NCBI GenBank assembly: GCA_024398815.1
Contig: JAKSIL010000013.1
Coordinates: 1-64,000, forward strand
Source of the DNA: Fibrobacter sp.
GTDB lineage: Bacteria > Fibrobacterota > Fibrobacteria > Fibrobacterales > Fibrobacteraceae
Direction of reading: 5' to 3'
Length of the DNA: 64,000 nucleotides
Below the pieces are notes generated by a model, which saw only the letters and a program-made list of their open reading frames with translations, made no database searches and was not told where the DNA came from. Both the position numbers and the translations under genes were made by a program. Below, one piece after another: positions 33,822 through 42,887 of this stretch (position 1 is the stretch's first letter; each line of letters opens with the position of its first letter).

Positions 33822-34687
33822 TGCGCATTCTTATAACGGGTGGTGCCGGCGTCGTAGGGAAGGCGCTGTGTCGGGAACTTTTGACGCGCGGTGTGTGTGT
33901 GCGTGTCTTGAGTTTACCGGGCGATACTCTGGCAAAATCGCTTCCTCCGCAAGTGGAACTCTTTGAGGGCGATGTCTCGGACTACATGTCGATGCGGCCT
34001 GCGTTCGATGGCGTGGACTGCGTTTTTCATTTGGCGGCGGTGCTGTTGTCGAATGATGTCAGCTTGTTTGAAAAGGTAAATGTGGGCGGAACGCGGAATG
34101 TGGTTTCTGCCTGCCAGGATGCGGGTGTACGACGTATTTTGTACGTGTCCAGCATTTCTGTGACGTATCCTGTGCTGACGCCCTATGGTAAAAGTAAGTT
34201 GGCGGGGGAATCCTTCGTGAAGGATTCTGGGCTCGATTGGACGATCGTTCGCCCGAGTCTTGTGATTGGCGACGGTGGCGGCGCTGAATTCAACATGTTC
34301 GCCCGTTATGTGCTGCGTTTTCCGGTGTGTGTGCTGCCCGGCGGCGGAAAGTGCCTGAAGAGACCTGTGCGCAGTGTCGATTTGGTCAAGGGGATAGCCT
34401 GTGCCGGATTGTGTGATGATGCTTGTGGAAAGACCTATGCTTTGGCGGGCCCCGAGGTGATGACCATGGCAGAAATGGCCGCTCGTGTTGCAGCAAGTGC
34501 CGGAGTGCGCCGTCGGATCGTTTCTCTGCCGTGGAGCATTGCGAAACGACTTGCCGTATTGAAAAACTGGATTGGCGGTGAGAAGGTTTCGGCGGAGCAG
34601 GCCTTGGCGGGATTCCTTTACGATGCCGCTCCCGACATCTCGTTTGCGCAAAAAGACTTGGAATATTGCCCGGAACGCGCTTTGTAG
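33821..34687 (+). CDS. NAD-dependent epimerase/dehydratase (extended SDR)
   Basis: A 288-residue extended short-chain dehydrogenase. The nucleotide-binding motif GGAGVVG is at residues 7-13, the HLAA motif near 71 and the active-site YGKSK near 121. It is shorter than sugar-nucleotide epimerases (310-340), so the substrate (sugar nucleotide, flavonoid-like or steroid-like ketone) is open. The ATG overlaps the TAA of the dnaA-like gene (TAATG), so the two are translationally coupled, which is an unexpected pairing. Confidence 0.85.
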   Translation: MRILITGGAGVVGKALCRELLTRGVCVRVLSLPGDTLAKSLPPQVELFEGDVSDYMSMRPAFDGVDCVFHLAAVLLSNDVSLFEKVNVGGTRNVVSACQDAGVRRILYVSSISVTYPVLTPYGKSKLAGESFVKDSGLDWTIVRPSLVIGDGGGAEFNMFARYVLRFPVCVLPGGGKCLKRPVRSVDLVKGIACAGLCDDACGKTYALAGPEVMTMAEMAARVAASAGVRRRIVSLPWSIAKRLAVLKNWIGGEKVSAEQALAGFLYDAAPDISFAQKDLEYCPERAL

Positions 34688-34797
34688 TGTTTTTTATCGC
34701 GTTTTTCGAGTAAAAAAGGTCTTTTTTTGCCCTTTGTGAGTATTTTACGCCTTTTTGGTGTATATTTTTGAATAAAAGATGTAAAAAGAGGGTTTTT

Positions 34798-35955
34798 ATG
34801 AAAAATTTGTTTGTTAGTGCCGGCTTAGTGGCAATTTCTGCGATGTTGTTCGCTTGCGGAGACAGTTCTTCTTCGGCTTCGACCGACCGTGAAGACGTTC
34901 CGGAATCCAGTTCCGTTGAAGAATCCAGTTCGTCGGTAGAAGAGTCTTCGTCGTCTGTCGACAAGAGCTTGCCGAAGGGCGCCCGTGTGGCCACCTTGGA
35001 CGATTTGGGCAAGAACATGTATCTCGACGGCCTTTTCAAAACGACGGTTTATATGGCTACCGGATCGAAGAACGGCGTGTTCTCCTTGTGGGTCCCCGAT
35101 ACGGTGTGGATTGGAATCCGTTCCGATTTCGATAACGGAACGCTTGTCATTTCGAAGAACAATGCGGTCTCAGTCTCTATCCCTGGCAAGGGAATCATTG
35201 ATTCCATGAACGATCTCGTTGCCGATTCTACCGTGATGAAGTTCATTGTGAATGCCGATGAGCAGTTGCAGTACTCCATCGATGGAAAGAAATATAACGA
35301 TGTCATTGATACGACTGTCAAGACTACTAGCAATATTCTTTCCAGTGGCGATAGCCTGAGTGGCAAGATTCTCAGTTGCGAAGAGAACGATTCCCTGTTT
35401 GTCTATACGTTCTACGATGGTCGCTATATTATGAATAAAGTTGTCGACAAGGATACGGTTTCGTGGTCGGCAGGCGTATTCGATATTCAGCGAAGCAAAC
35501 TTTTGATGATCCCTGTGTTCATGACGGGCGCTGTACCTGCCATGCGCACGGCCTCGGTCTCCAAGGATTACACTCTCGGCTTCACTACGGGCGTGGAATC
35601 GGAATGCGATGTCGAAAAGTTCAAGTTCAAGAATTTGAATGCCGAGGACTTCGCTACGGAATGGGACGCTTCCGTTGATAAACTGGATTGGGAAATGATT
35701 CTCGATGAAGATGGAACGTTTGAGCTCATTGCTAACAAGGGCCTTGATAACATTGAATACAAGAAGGGCGTTTGGGATGTTTACGGTGACCAACTCTTGA
35801 TGCTGAATACCGGCTGCAAGCAGTCCGGCAAGTGCGAACTTGCCATCAAGGGCCCCGTTTCCGATTTCGACGCCAAGTCCGGTTTTGTGTACGAGAACAA
35901 CAGCGAGGATTCTCCGGCAGTTCCCACTGAATGGCAACTTCCGCAATACGAATAG
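34798..35955 (+). CDS. Hypothetical lipoprotein with Ser/Glu linker
   Basis: 385 residues from the ATG at 34798 with an AGAGGG site; a TTG further upstream is unlikely. Lipobox LFAC (about 17-20), then a Ser/Glu-rich spacer (about 22-55) and a mature domain of about 330 residues with repeated beta-rich stretches (SLWVPDTVWIGIRSDF, WEMILDEDGTFELIANKG). The C-terminal part, KGVWDVYGDQLLML, resembles lipocalin-like extracellular folds seen in other Fibrobacter lipoproteins. Function unknown. Confidence 0.75.
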   Translation: MKNLFVSAGLVAISAMLFACGDSSSSASTDREDVPESSSVEESSSSVEESSSSVDKSLPKGARVATLDDLGKNMYLDGLFKTTVYMATGSKNGVFSLWVPDTVWIGIRSDFDNGTLVISKNNAVSVSIPGKGIIDSMNDLVADSTVMKFIVNADEQLQYSIDGKKYNDVIDTTVKTTSNILSSGDSLSGKILSCEENDSLFVYTFYDGRYIMNKVVDKDTVSWSAGVFDIQRSKLLMIPVFMTGAVPAMRTASVSKDYTLGFTTGVESECDVEKFKFKNLNAEDFATEWDASVDKLDWEMILDEDGTFELIANKGLDNIEYKKGVWDVYGDQLLMLNTGCKQSGKCELAIKGPVSDFDAKSGFVYENNSEDSPAVPTEWQLPQYE

Positions 35956-35980
35956 TATTTCGTAGCATTGAAAATTTTTA

Positions 35981-36010
35981 TAGCATTTTCGGCGTCTGCT
36001 GGAAATGCTA
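35981..36010. promoter_or_regulatory. Inverted repeat in the nadE promoter (candidate operator)
   Basis: TAGCATTT (35981-35988) and AAATGCTA (36003-36010) are separated by 14 bp. A further TAGCATT lies at 35963-35969. The right arm overlaps the -10-like TATATT (36009-36014), which sits 7 nt before the nadE ATG, as expected for a repressor site. Confidence 0.55.
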
Positions 36011-36021
36011 TATTTTTTGTT

Positions 36022-37581
36022 ATGAAAGTCTATATTGCCCAGATGAACGTGTTGCCCGGTAATCCGGACGAAAATTTCAAGAACATGAAAGCCGTGGTGG
36101 CCCGAGCCAAGAAGGCCAAAGCCGACATGGTGGTTTTTCCGAAGGATGCCATTTCGGGGGATCCGTACAAATTGGGGTCCAAGCAGAACGAAAGCGAGTT
36201 CCAGTCCAAGTGCATGGCCGCCGAGAATGGCCTTGAGAAACTTTCCAAGGGCATCGAGATATTGAGGGGCTCGAGCGAAGCCTTTGACGATTGCATGTAC
36301 AGCCATTACGTAGATGGTAACATGGATGGCTGGGAGCACGATTTCGAAGTCTATTCCGGAACGCAGGACTTTACGACGAGTAAAGATGCCGAAGTCGAAG
36401 AAATTTGCAAAAGGTTCGTTTCTTACGAGAAGAAGCCTGTCTTGTACGTTGCTGGCGTCGGGACCGAAAATTCGGGCAAGAATATTTATGCGATGGATGG
36501 CTGCAGCCGCGTGTTTGACAAGGCGGGGAAGGTTGCCTTCAGGATGCCTCAGTTCAAGGCTTGCGAAGCGATGGTTGAAATTGCGAATGGCAAGGTGAAG
36601 GCTCTTTGGTGCGATTACGCCAAGGCTCCCAAGTCCGCAAAGCCGGATGCCCCGATTGCCCAGATTCACGATGCGCTTGTGTACATGATTCGAGCGAACT
36701 TGGAAAAGTTCCATATCGGCCGTATGGTCATTGGCGCAAGCGGCGGTATCGACAGCGCCGTTTCTGCTGTCCTTTATGCCGAAGCCATCGGTGCTAAGAA
36801 TGTCTACTTGATAAACATGCCGACTCGCTTCAATTCCGATACTACGAAAAATGCGGCTCGCGATTTGGCGAAGAATCTTGGTTGCCCTTACATGGTTGCC
36901 CCGATTTCCGAAATGCTCAATGCCGTTTGCGATAGTCTTGCCAAGTGCGACTTTGTCCGCAGCGATAAAAAGATTGTCGTGGAAGGCATCAATTACGAAA
37001 ACTTGCAGGCACGCACGCGTTCCGCGTCCGTGCTTGCCACAATCGCTTCAGTGCTTGGCGCAGGCATCACCTGCAATGGCAACAAGAGCGAAGCGACGAC
37101 CGGCTACTGCACGCTTTACGGTGATACCTGCGGCGTGATGTGCGCCCTGGGAGACCTCTGGAAAACTCAGGTGTACGAACTGGCCCGCTACATTAATCGC
37201 AAAAAGGTTGTGATTCCGAAGGCTTCCATCGACATTCCTGCAAGTGCGGAATTGAGCGATGCGATGAAGGTGGACGAAGGCAAAGGCGACCCGATCAAGT
37301 ATCCGTATCACGACAAGTTGTTTGCTTACTGGGTCGATCAGAACCACGGCCTTGCCGATTCCGAAGAACTCTTGGAAAAAGGAACGCTTTGCGAAACCAT
37401 TGGCGCCGATTCCAAGTACTTCAAGAAACTGTTCAAGACTAAGGCCGAAGCGCTTGACGACATGCGCCTGTGGCATCGCCGATTCCGTGGAATCGCACTT
37501 GCCAAGCGTATTCAGTTCCCGCCGATTCTTTGTGTGAGCGGAAGCGCTTTCGGTAGCGAATATAGCGAAAGCCAGGGCTGA
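36022..37581 (+). CDS. nadE: NAD+ synthetase with degenerate glutaminase domain
   Basis: 519 residues from the ATG at 36022. The C-terminal synthetase domain (about 215-505) is intact: ATP-pyrophosphatase loop SGGIDS 240-245, ENLQARTRSASV, and NGNKSEATTGYCTLYGDTCG. It makes NAD+ from nicotinate adenine dinucleotide, ATP and ammonia. The N-terminal nitrilase-type domain (about 1-205) normally releases ammonia from glutamine with a Glu-Lys-Cys triad. Here the FPEL motif reads FPKD (Lys41 for Glu) and no ICED-like Cys motif is visible. The enzyme therefore probably depends on free ammonia, which suits a rumen organism. The first in-frame ATG at 35968 is rejected because it lies in the promoter repeat. 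Confidence 0.88.
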   Translation: MKVYIAQMNVLPGNPDENFKNMKAVVARAKKAKADMVVFPKDAISGDPYKLGSKQNESEFQSKCMAAENGLEKLSKGIEILRGSSEAFDDCMYSHYVDGNMDGWEHDFEVYSGTQDFTTSKDAEVEEICKRFVSYEKKPVLYVAGVGTENSGKNIYAMDGCSRVFDKAGKVAFRMPQFKACEAMVEIANGKVKALWCDYAKAPKSAKPDAPIAQIHDALVYMIRANLEKFHIGRMVIGASGGIDSAVSAVLYAEAIGAKNVYLINMPTRFNSDTTKNAARDLAKNLGCPYMVAPISEMLNAVCDSLAKCDFVRSDKKIVVEGINYENLQARTRSASVLATIASVLGAGITCNGNKSEATTGYCTLYGDTCGVMCALGDLWKTQVYELARYINRKKVVIPKASIDIPASAELSDAMKVDEGKGDPIKYPYHDKLFAYWVDQNHGLADSEELLEKGTLCETIGADSKYFKKLFKTKAEALDDMRLWHRRFRGIALAKRIQFPPILCVSGSAFGSEYSESQG

Positions 37582-37608
37582 TTTCGCGGCGAATTTCCGC
37601 GATACGAT

Positions 37609-38709
37609 TTACTTGTCGATGACGGCGGAGGCGACGACGCCGTCTTCTGCGTAAAGCACCAGAATCTGTCCGGGTGTCGAGGCGAATTGCGGTTCTTCGA
37701 AATCCACGGTGATGTCGTTTTCGCCAAGGCTTGCGATATGCGCTACGGCGCCCTTGTGGCCCAGCCGGATTTGCGCCGAAAGGTTCCCTTTCAAGAGCTC
37801 GGAATCGCGATGGACCATCAAGTTTAAACCGGTGGCGTGGACCTGGTTGCACTGCAGAATCCGGCGGGGCCCAAGAACAACACGGTTGTTCTTGGCGTCG
37901 ATACTCACGACGAACAAGGGCTCCGGCTGTCCGCCGATGTTGAGTCCTTTACGCTGTCCGATGGTGTAGTACACAATTCCGCGGTGCTTTCCGAGAACCT
38001 TGCCATCGATGTCCACGAAGTCGCCGGGAACGTTGTCGCTTTCGTCGAAGAGCACGGAGTAGTCTCCGCATTCCAGAAAGTCCTGGCTCTCTTTTTTATT
38101 GGCGTAGTCGTCCCATCCCAGTTGCCTTGCCATCTCCTTGACATTTTCTTTCAAGAGACCGCCTAGCGGGAACATGACCGTCGAAAGTTTGTCCATGCTC
38201 AAGCGCGAAAGAAAATAGGACTGGTCCTTTGTTGAATCGGCGGGGCGGTAAAGGAACGGCTTGTCTGCGCTCTTGAAGTCAAGTTTCGCGTAATGTCCGG
38301 TGGCGAAGTAGTCGAACTCCACGCCCATCTTGCGGGCGGCTTCGAGCATCGCTCCGAATTTTATGGTCTGGTTGCAACGGACGCATGGATTCGGCGTACG
38401 TCCGGCACGGTATTCGCTGCGAAAGTAATCCAGGACGTTGTGGCTGTATTCCGCTGAAACCGGGACCGTATAGTGGGGAATGCCCATGCGGTCCGCGATG
38501 CTTTTGGCGGCGGCGATGCTTTCGCCTTCGTTGGGGCCAAAGCAGCCTGAACGGCCTTCAATTTTCGGCAGGTTCGGGAGGGAATTGTCCCACATCGACA
38601 TGGTGATGCCCACCACGTCGTACCCTTGCTGTTTCAAGGACCATGCGGCGAGGGCGGAATCAACGCCGCCAGAAAGGCCTACTGCCACTGTTTTTTTGCA
38701 AGAATCCAT
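37609..38709 (-). CDS. mnmA: tRNA-specific 2-thiouridylase MnmA
   Basis: 366 residues from the ATG at 38709. It thiolates U34 of Lys, Glu and Gln tRNAs. Motifs: PP-loop GLSGGVDSALAA near 12, NPCVRCN with the catalytic Cys near 105, TGHYAK, KDQSYFLSRL, and the C-terminal barrel (TIGQRKGLNIGG). The usual second Cys motif (for example SQDICF) reads SQDFLECGDY, so the Cys is two residues later than usual. The minus-strand TATATT lies 6 nt before the start. It diverges from moxR and converges on nadE. Confidence 0.93.
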   Translation of the reverse strand: MDSCKKTVAVGLSGGVDSALAAWSLKQQGYDVVGITMSMWDNSLPNLPKIEGRSGCFGPNEGESIAAAKSIADRMGIPHYTVPVSAEYSHNVLDYFRSEYRAGRTPNPCVRCNQTIKFGAMLEAARKMGVEFDYFATGHYAKLDFKSADKPFLYRPADSTKDQSYFLSRLSMDKLSTVMFPLGGLLKENVKEMARQLGWDDYANKKESQDFLECGDYSVLFDESDNVPGDFVDIDGKVLGKHRGIVYYTIGQRKGLNIGGQPEPLFVVSIDAKNNRVVLGPRRILQCNQVHATGLNLMVHRDSELLKGNLSAQIRLGHKGAVAHIASLGENDITVDFEEPQFASTPGQILVLYAEDGVVASAVIDK

Positions 38710-38784
38710 GTCCACAATATAGAAAAACACCTTGGAATGCTTTAAAGATGGTCACGATGGACTTAAGAAATATATTTTAAGGAT

Positions 38785-39693
38785 ATGATTAAAGAACTTA
38801 TTGAAGCCCTGAATGGCGTGCTGTTGGGCAAGCGCGAATCCGTAGAAATGCTGGCTATGGCTCTTTTAGCCGATGGGCATGTGCTGATTGAAGATGTCCC
38901 GGGAACAGGAAAGACGACTCTTGCGAAGGCACTCGCCGCTGCCATCGGTGCAGACTTTGCTCGAATCCAGTTTACTCCCGATTTGCTCCCGGCTGACGTC
39001 ACGGGCGGAGCCGTTTTCAAGGCGAATACGGGCGATTTTGAAATTCGCAAAGGTCCCGTGTTTACGCAAGTGCTTTTGGCCGACGAAATAAATCGCGCTT
39101 CACCACGTACACAGAGCGCCTTGCTCGAGGCTATGGAAGAACGCCAGGTGAGTCTTGAAGGTGAACGACACGCGCTTCCAGAACTGTTCATGGTGCTGGC
39201 TACTGAAAACCCTGTGGAATTCCATGGCGTATTTCCGCTCCCCGAAGCGCAAATGGACCGCTTCATGATTCGCTTGTCGCTCGGATACCCTTCGGAGCGG
39301 ACGGAACTCGATATTTTACGCAGCCATCGCGAAGGCCGTCCTTTGGATTCGCTGCATGCCGTGACAACTCCGAATGAAATTCTGGAACTTCGCAACAGCA
39401 TCCGCAAAATTCATGTGGACGAAGCCTTGGATCGCTATGTGGTTTCACTTGTTCAAAAAACTCGAACAGACCCGTCTGTGCGCTTGGCCGCAAGCCCCCG
39501 TGCAGGAATCAACCTCGTGAAAATGGCTCAAGCGAGTGCTTTTGTCGCTGGGCGTGATTTCGTGAATCCCGACGACATTCAAAAGGTATTTTACCCTGTC
39601 ATGGAACATCGTGTTTTCGCAAAAGATAACGGCCCCGGGGTTTCACGACAGATTCTAGAAAACGTTTTGAAACAGGTCAAGATTCCCAAGTAG
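38785..39693 (+). CDS. MoxR-family AAA+ ATPase
   Basis: 302 residues. Walker A EDVPGTGKTTLAKAL near 37-50, Walker B VLLADEINRASPRTQSALLEAMEE near 100-125, then sensor and arginine-finger segments (MVLATENPVEFHG, PLPEAQMDRFM) and the small C-terminal lid with RLAASPRAGINL. MoxR ATPases act as chaperones that mature or assemble partner complexes. It is the first gene of the classic MoxR-DUF58-transglutaminase set. TATATT lies 8 nt before the ATG. Confidence 0.92.
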   Translation: MIKELIEALNGVLLGKRESVEMLAMALLADGHVLIEDVPGTGKTTLAKALAAAIGADFARIQFTPDLLPADVTGGAVFKANTGDFEIRKGPVFTQVLLADEINRASPRTQSALLEAMEERQVSLEGERHALPELFMVLATENPVEFHGVFPLPEAQMDRFMIRLSLGYPSERTELDILRSHREGRPLDSLHAVTTPNEILELRNSIRKIHVDEALDRYVVSLVQKTRTDPSVRLAASPRAGINLVKMAQASAFVAGRDFVNPDDIQKVFYPVMEHRVFAKDNGPGVSRQILENVLKQVKIPK

Positions 39694-39707
39694 TCTGTCG
39701 CTTTTCT

Positions 39708-40910
39708 ATGTCGTTTGATTTTGCCAAGTGGTTCTGGTCGTCAATCCCGCGGTCGCCAAGACGTGCCGGGCTTTTGATGCGATTGTACTTTCTTTGGCAG
39801 GAGAACTTTACGGCGGCGGGCCACGCGGCAGCAGCTTTGATGCTTCTTGCCGTATTTGTCGGCACGGTTCCTGGTTTTTGGGCGGCTTGGATTTTTTGCG
39901 CCGTTGATTTTCTCTTTTTCTTGACGCTTGTTCCGAGTCTTTTTTTGACGGTCACCCGGAATAAGTTTGAAACGGAACGGCTTTCGATTAGGCCTGTCAC
40001 CGAAGGTTGCGAAACGTTTGCGACAGCGTATATATGCCCCGAAAAGAAAGTTGATTCCGTGGCGCTAGGCTGTTTTCGTGCGGATTCAAGCGTCCGTATG
40101 CTGGAGCTGGATTTCGTGGAGGCGCCCGCGCACGAAGAGACTCTTTTGAAGTGCCGGCTTGTTCCGATGCGTCGGGGCGCCTTTAAAATCCCAAAAGTGG
40201 CCGTAGTGATTCCCGAAATCAAGGGCATGCTTCGGCACACGAAAAAGGCTGGCGATTTGGAACTGCTTGTGTATCCGCGCGTGACTAAAATTCTTTCGAT
40301 GAATTTTTTGACCATGGGAGCGAGCGGTTCCGCTTTTGCTCCTTTGCTGATGCCGAATCTTTCGCGTGGAATGAATTTCGTTGGAATCCGTGAATACCGT
40401 GAAGGCGATTCCCTGAGGGACTTGCACCACAAGGCGTTTGCCCGCTACGGCAAACCGTTTACGAAGGAATACGAGGGCGAACGCGGCAGCGGATGCGTTT
40501 TGGTTTTGGATGTTACTGCGCGGAACCTGCTTGAAAAATCGATGCAGGAGCATCTTGTGCGTTTAGCGGCGGGCGTTGGCGCGTGGTTTATGGAACGCGA
40601 AATCCTAGGGCGCTTTTTCATTGGCGACGAGGAAATCCCCTTGCGCGGCCTGCAGAGTATGGATTCATTCCTCGAGGCCTTGGCCCGAATTCCTGCCGCA
40701 AAAATCGGACGAGGAAAAAAATGGCATGCGTGGTCTCCTGCGGCGCGCCCCATGGGGCCTGTATTGCGACTTGGACTTTTTGCCGCGAAGGATTCTCTTG
40801 TTCATAAGCAGATTGTGGTCGTCAGAAACGGTTTGGAAACGACAAAAGATGGTGATGACACTTTGTATGTGGACTTGATGCGTTGCGGCAAGGCGGAGGT
40901 CTCCCTATGA
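39708..40910 (+). CDS. DUF58 membrane protein
   Basis: 400 residues. Two N-terminal membrane helices (about 39-58 and 62-82). The DUF58 hallmark FVGIREYREGDSLRDLHHKA is near 225-244, followed by a von Willebrand A-like fold in which the metal-site motif is reduced to VLVLDVTARN. It lies 14 bp after moxR and overlaps the transglutaminase gene by 4 bp. DUF58 proteins are usual partners of MoxR ATPases; the exact role is unknown. Confidence 0.88.
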   Translation: MSFDFAKWFWSSIPRSPRRAGLLMRLYFLWQENFTAAGHAAAALMLLAVFVGTVPGFWAAWIFCAVDFLFFLTLVPSLFLTVTRNKFETERLSIRPVTEGCETFATAYICPEKKVDSVALGCFRADSSVRMLELDFVEAPAHEETLLKCRLVPMRRGAFKIPKVAVVIPEIKGMLRHTKKAGDLELLVYPRVTKILSMNFLTMGASGSAFAPLLMPNLSRGMNFVGIREYREGDSLRDLHHKAFARYGKPFTKEYEGERGSGCVLVLDVTARNLLEKSMQEHLVRLAAGVGAWFMEREILGRFFIGDEEIPLRGLQSMDSFLEALARIPAAKIGRGKKWHAWSPAARPMGPVLRLGLFAAKDSLVHKQIVVVRNGLETTKDGDDTLYVDLMRCGKAEVSL

Positions 40911-42799
40911 CATTGAACTTCCGCGAAATCTTGAAAACGCTCTTCCTTTGCATAGCGTCGGTGAACCTGGGCATTTCCAGCGGAATTGTGCCGTTGGGTG
41001 TGCTGTTCGCATTGCTCTTTGTTCGCGAATATTTTCGCAAGCAGGAACATCGCCCGCGTTATAGGAAGCTGTTTGCCTACTCTATGATAGCTCCGTGTGC
41101 TGTCTGGTGGGTTCTTGTGCCGACGGTTGAATTCGGCGTGTCTCCTTATGTTGTATTTATTCCCGGATGGTATCTGCTGTATCTGGCGCTTTTGCAAAAG
41201 AGAAGCCTCGGGAATGGCGGCTACGAAGCTTTTGTTTGCTTTGACGGATGTGCGGCATTGCTGCTTGGCTTGTATCATGCTCCCAAGGCTTGCGTGCTGG
41301 CTGGCCTTCTTGGAATTCTTTTTGCAGTGCATTCCTATTCAAGGCGGCGGACGGCGGCTTACAAGCAAATTTTATTCGTGCTTCTGTTTGCCGCTTTTTG
41401 CGCTTCGTCGCTTGCCGGCTGGAAATACTGGAAAACGAACAGGACTTATGGCGGCTCGTGGGGAAGGGCTTATTACGAGCAAAATCACATGGCGGGTTTT
41501 GACCCTGTGGCTCCGTTGGGTTCCCTCTCGGGAAATTACGAGTCCCGTTACAACGATCAGGTGATTCTTCGCGTTTGGGATACTCTTTCGCATCCGTTTA
41601 TCCGTGCCGCAGCCTATGAAAAATTCAGCGGAAACCTTTGGCGGCTTTCTATCGATTCCCCAAGAAAAATATATCCTTCGCGCTACCATGTGGACTACGC
41701 CGTTTTTGAAACGGTAGATTCTGCGACACTTGCGAATGGCGTACGACGCGTGTGGGTGCAGTCGTTGCTCGACAATTTTGGTTTTGTCTTTGCTGCCCCC
41801 AATGCCGTGGGTGTTGCCGTGAAAAACCAGGATTCATTGGACTATTATCGCAGTAATGTTTACGTTGCCGAAAAGAATGGACGCAAGGACTGGTATTATT
41901 TTGCAGGACCGCCTTCGTCCGAGGTTCTGGAAACGGAAGTGGATTCCGTATTTTTGCAAGTGCCGCGTCAGTATGTCGCGTTTCTTGATTCCGTAAGCTT
42001 GCAAATGAATCTTCCTGCGGCGACCGACGAAAATTCCAAGATGGAAATGCTTAAAACTATAAGAGATTACTTTGTTCGAAATTTCAAGTATTCCTTGAAT
42101 TTGCCGAAAGATTCCCGCGAAAAGGACAAGAGTGACGGATTGCGGCGTTTTTGGGAGATGAAGCAGGGCTTCTGCGAATACTATGCGACTTTGGCCACGT
42201 TGCTTGCCCGTTTCCATGGAATCGAAGCTCGCTATGTCAAGGGTTTCGCCTTCCCCGAAAAAGATTCCGGTCGCCCTTACCTTTTGTATAGACGCCACAA
42301 TTGCCATGCCTGGGTCGAAGTTTTGATTGATGGTCATTGGATGACTTTCGACGCGACTCCTCCGCGTATCGCTTTGAATGTTGAAACGCCTAGTTGGTGG
42401 CGAGTAAAGTGGGAAAGTCTCTCGGGCCGAATTCAGTATGCACTTCATGTGGTTCGCGATGGAGAGTGGCGTAAATCTGTTGACGATTTGCAAGTTTTTA
42501 CGCAAAATGTTGTTGAAAGTTGGGGCTTTTATGCGGTGCTCTTTGTTGTTGCGGCAATCACCTTGTCGATAAAGATGCTGAAGGGCAGAAAACAAAAGAA
42601 GTTAAGACTTGTTTCGAAACATGCCGCAGTCTGGATAAAGAAACTCAATGTTGCAGAGAAAAAATTACGCCACCTTGGCCATGTGCGCCATCCGGGCGAG
42701 ACTGTCGGCGGTTTTGCTGCTCGGCTGCAGGATAACGCCCAATGCAAAGATTTGGTTCAAATCTTGCAGGAGTACGAAGACAACCGCTGGCGGGATTAG
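40907..42799 (+). CDS. TgpA-like transmembrane transglutaminase
   Basis: 630 residues from the ATG at 40907, in ATGA overlap with the DUF58 stop. About five N-terminal membrane helices (about 10-180), a long periplasmic part with a transglutaminase core, and a further membrane helix near 540. The catalytic triad is visible: Cys423 in KQGFCEYYATLA, His467 in HNCHAWVEV and Asp482 in TFDATPP. A short C-terminal cytoplasmic region (about 565-630) resembles DUF4129. Known relatives act on envelope proteins or peptides, but substrates are undefined. Last gene of the MoxR operon. Confidence 0.88.
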   Translation: MTLNFREILKTLFLCIASVNLGISSGIVPLGVLFALLFVREYFRKQEHRPRYRKLFAYSMIAPCAVWWVLVPTVEFGVSPYVVFIPGWYLLYLALLQKRSLGNGGYEAFVCFDGCAALLLGLYHAPKACVLAGLLGILFAVHSYSRRRTAAYKQILFVLLFAAFCASSLAGWKYWKTNRTYGGSWGRAYYEQNHMAGFDPVAPLGSLSGNYESRYNDQVILRVWDTLSHPFIRAAAYEKFSGNLWRLSIDSPRKIYPSRYHVDYAVFETVDSATLANGVRRVWVQSLLDNFGFVFAAPNAVGVAVKNQDSLDYYRSNVYVAEKNGRKDWYYFAGPPSSEVLETEVDSVFLQVPRQYVAFLDSVSLQMNLPAATDENSKMEMLKTIRDYFVRNFKYSLNLPKDSREKDKSDGLRRFWEMKQGFCEYYATLATLLARFHGIEARYVKGFAFPEKDSGRPYLLYRRHNCHAWVEVLIDGHWMTFDATPPRIALNVETPSWWRVKWESLSGRIQYALHVVRDGEWRKSVDDLQVFTQNVVESWGFYAVLFVVAAITLSIKMLKGRKQKKLRLVSKHAAVWIKKLNVAEKKLRHLGHVRHPGETVGGFAARLQDNAQCKDLVQILQEYEDNRWRD

Positions 42800-42809
42800 T
42801 TTTATCCCT

Positions 42810-42845
42810 AAAAAATCGCCCTCGCGAAGTGCGAAGGCGAAAATT
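42810..42845 (-). terminator. Rho-independent terminator for the lipoprotein gene at 42888
   Basis: TCGCCCTCGC (42816-42825) and GCGAAGGCGA (42831-42840) form a 10-bp stem with one mismatch. On the minus strand six T follow. It also lies downstream of the converging transglutaminase gene. Confidence 0.75.
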
Positions 42846-42887
42846 TGCAATGCTCTGTTGAATTGCGGGCTGTTACCCGAATTCTAT

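Noticed and set aside
37584..37602. TCGCGG/CCGCGA hairpin between nadE and mnmA
   Set aside because: A 6-bp stem with a 7-nt loop but no T-tract on either side; too weak to call as a terminator.
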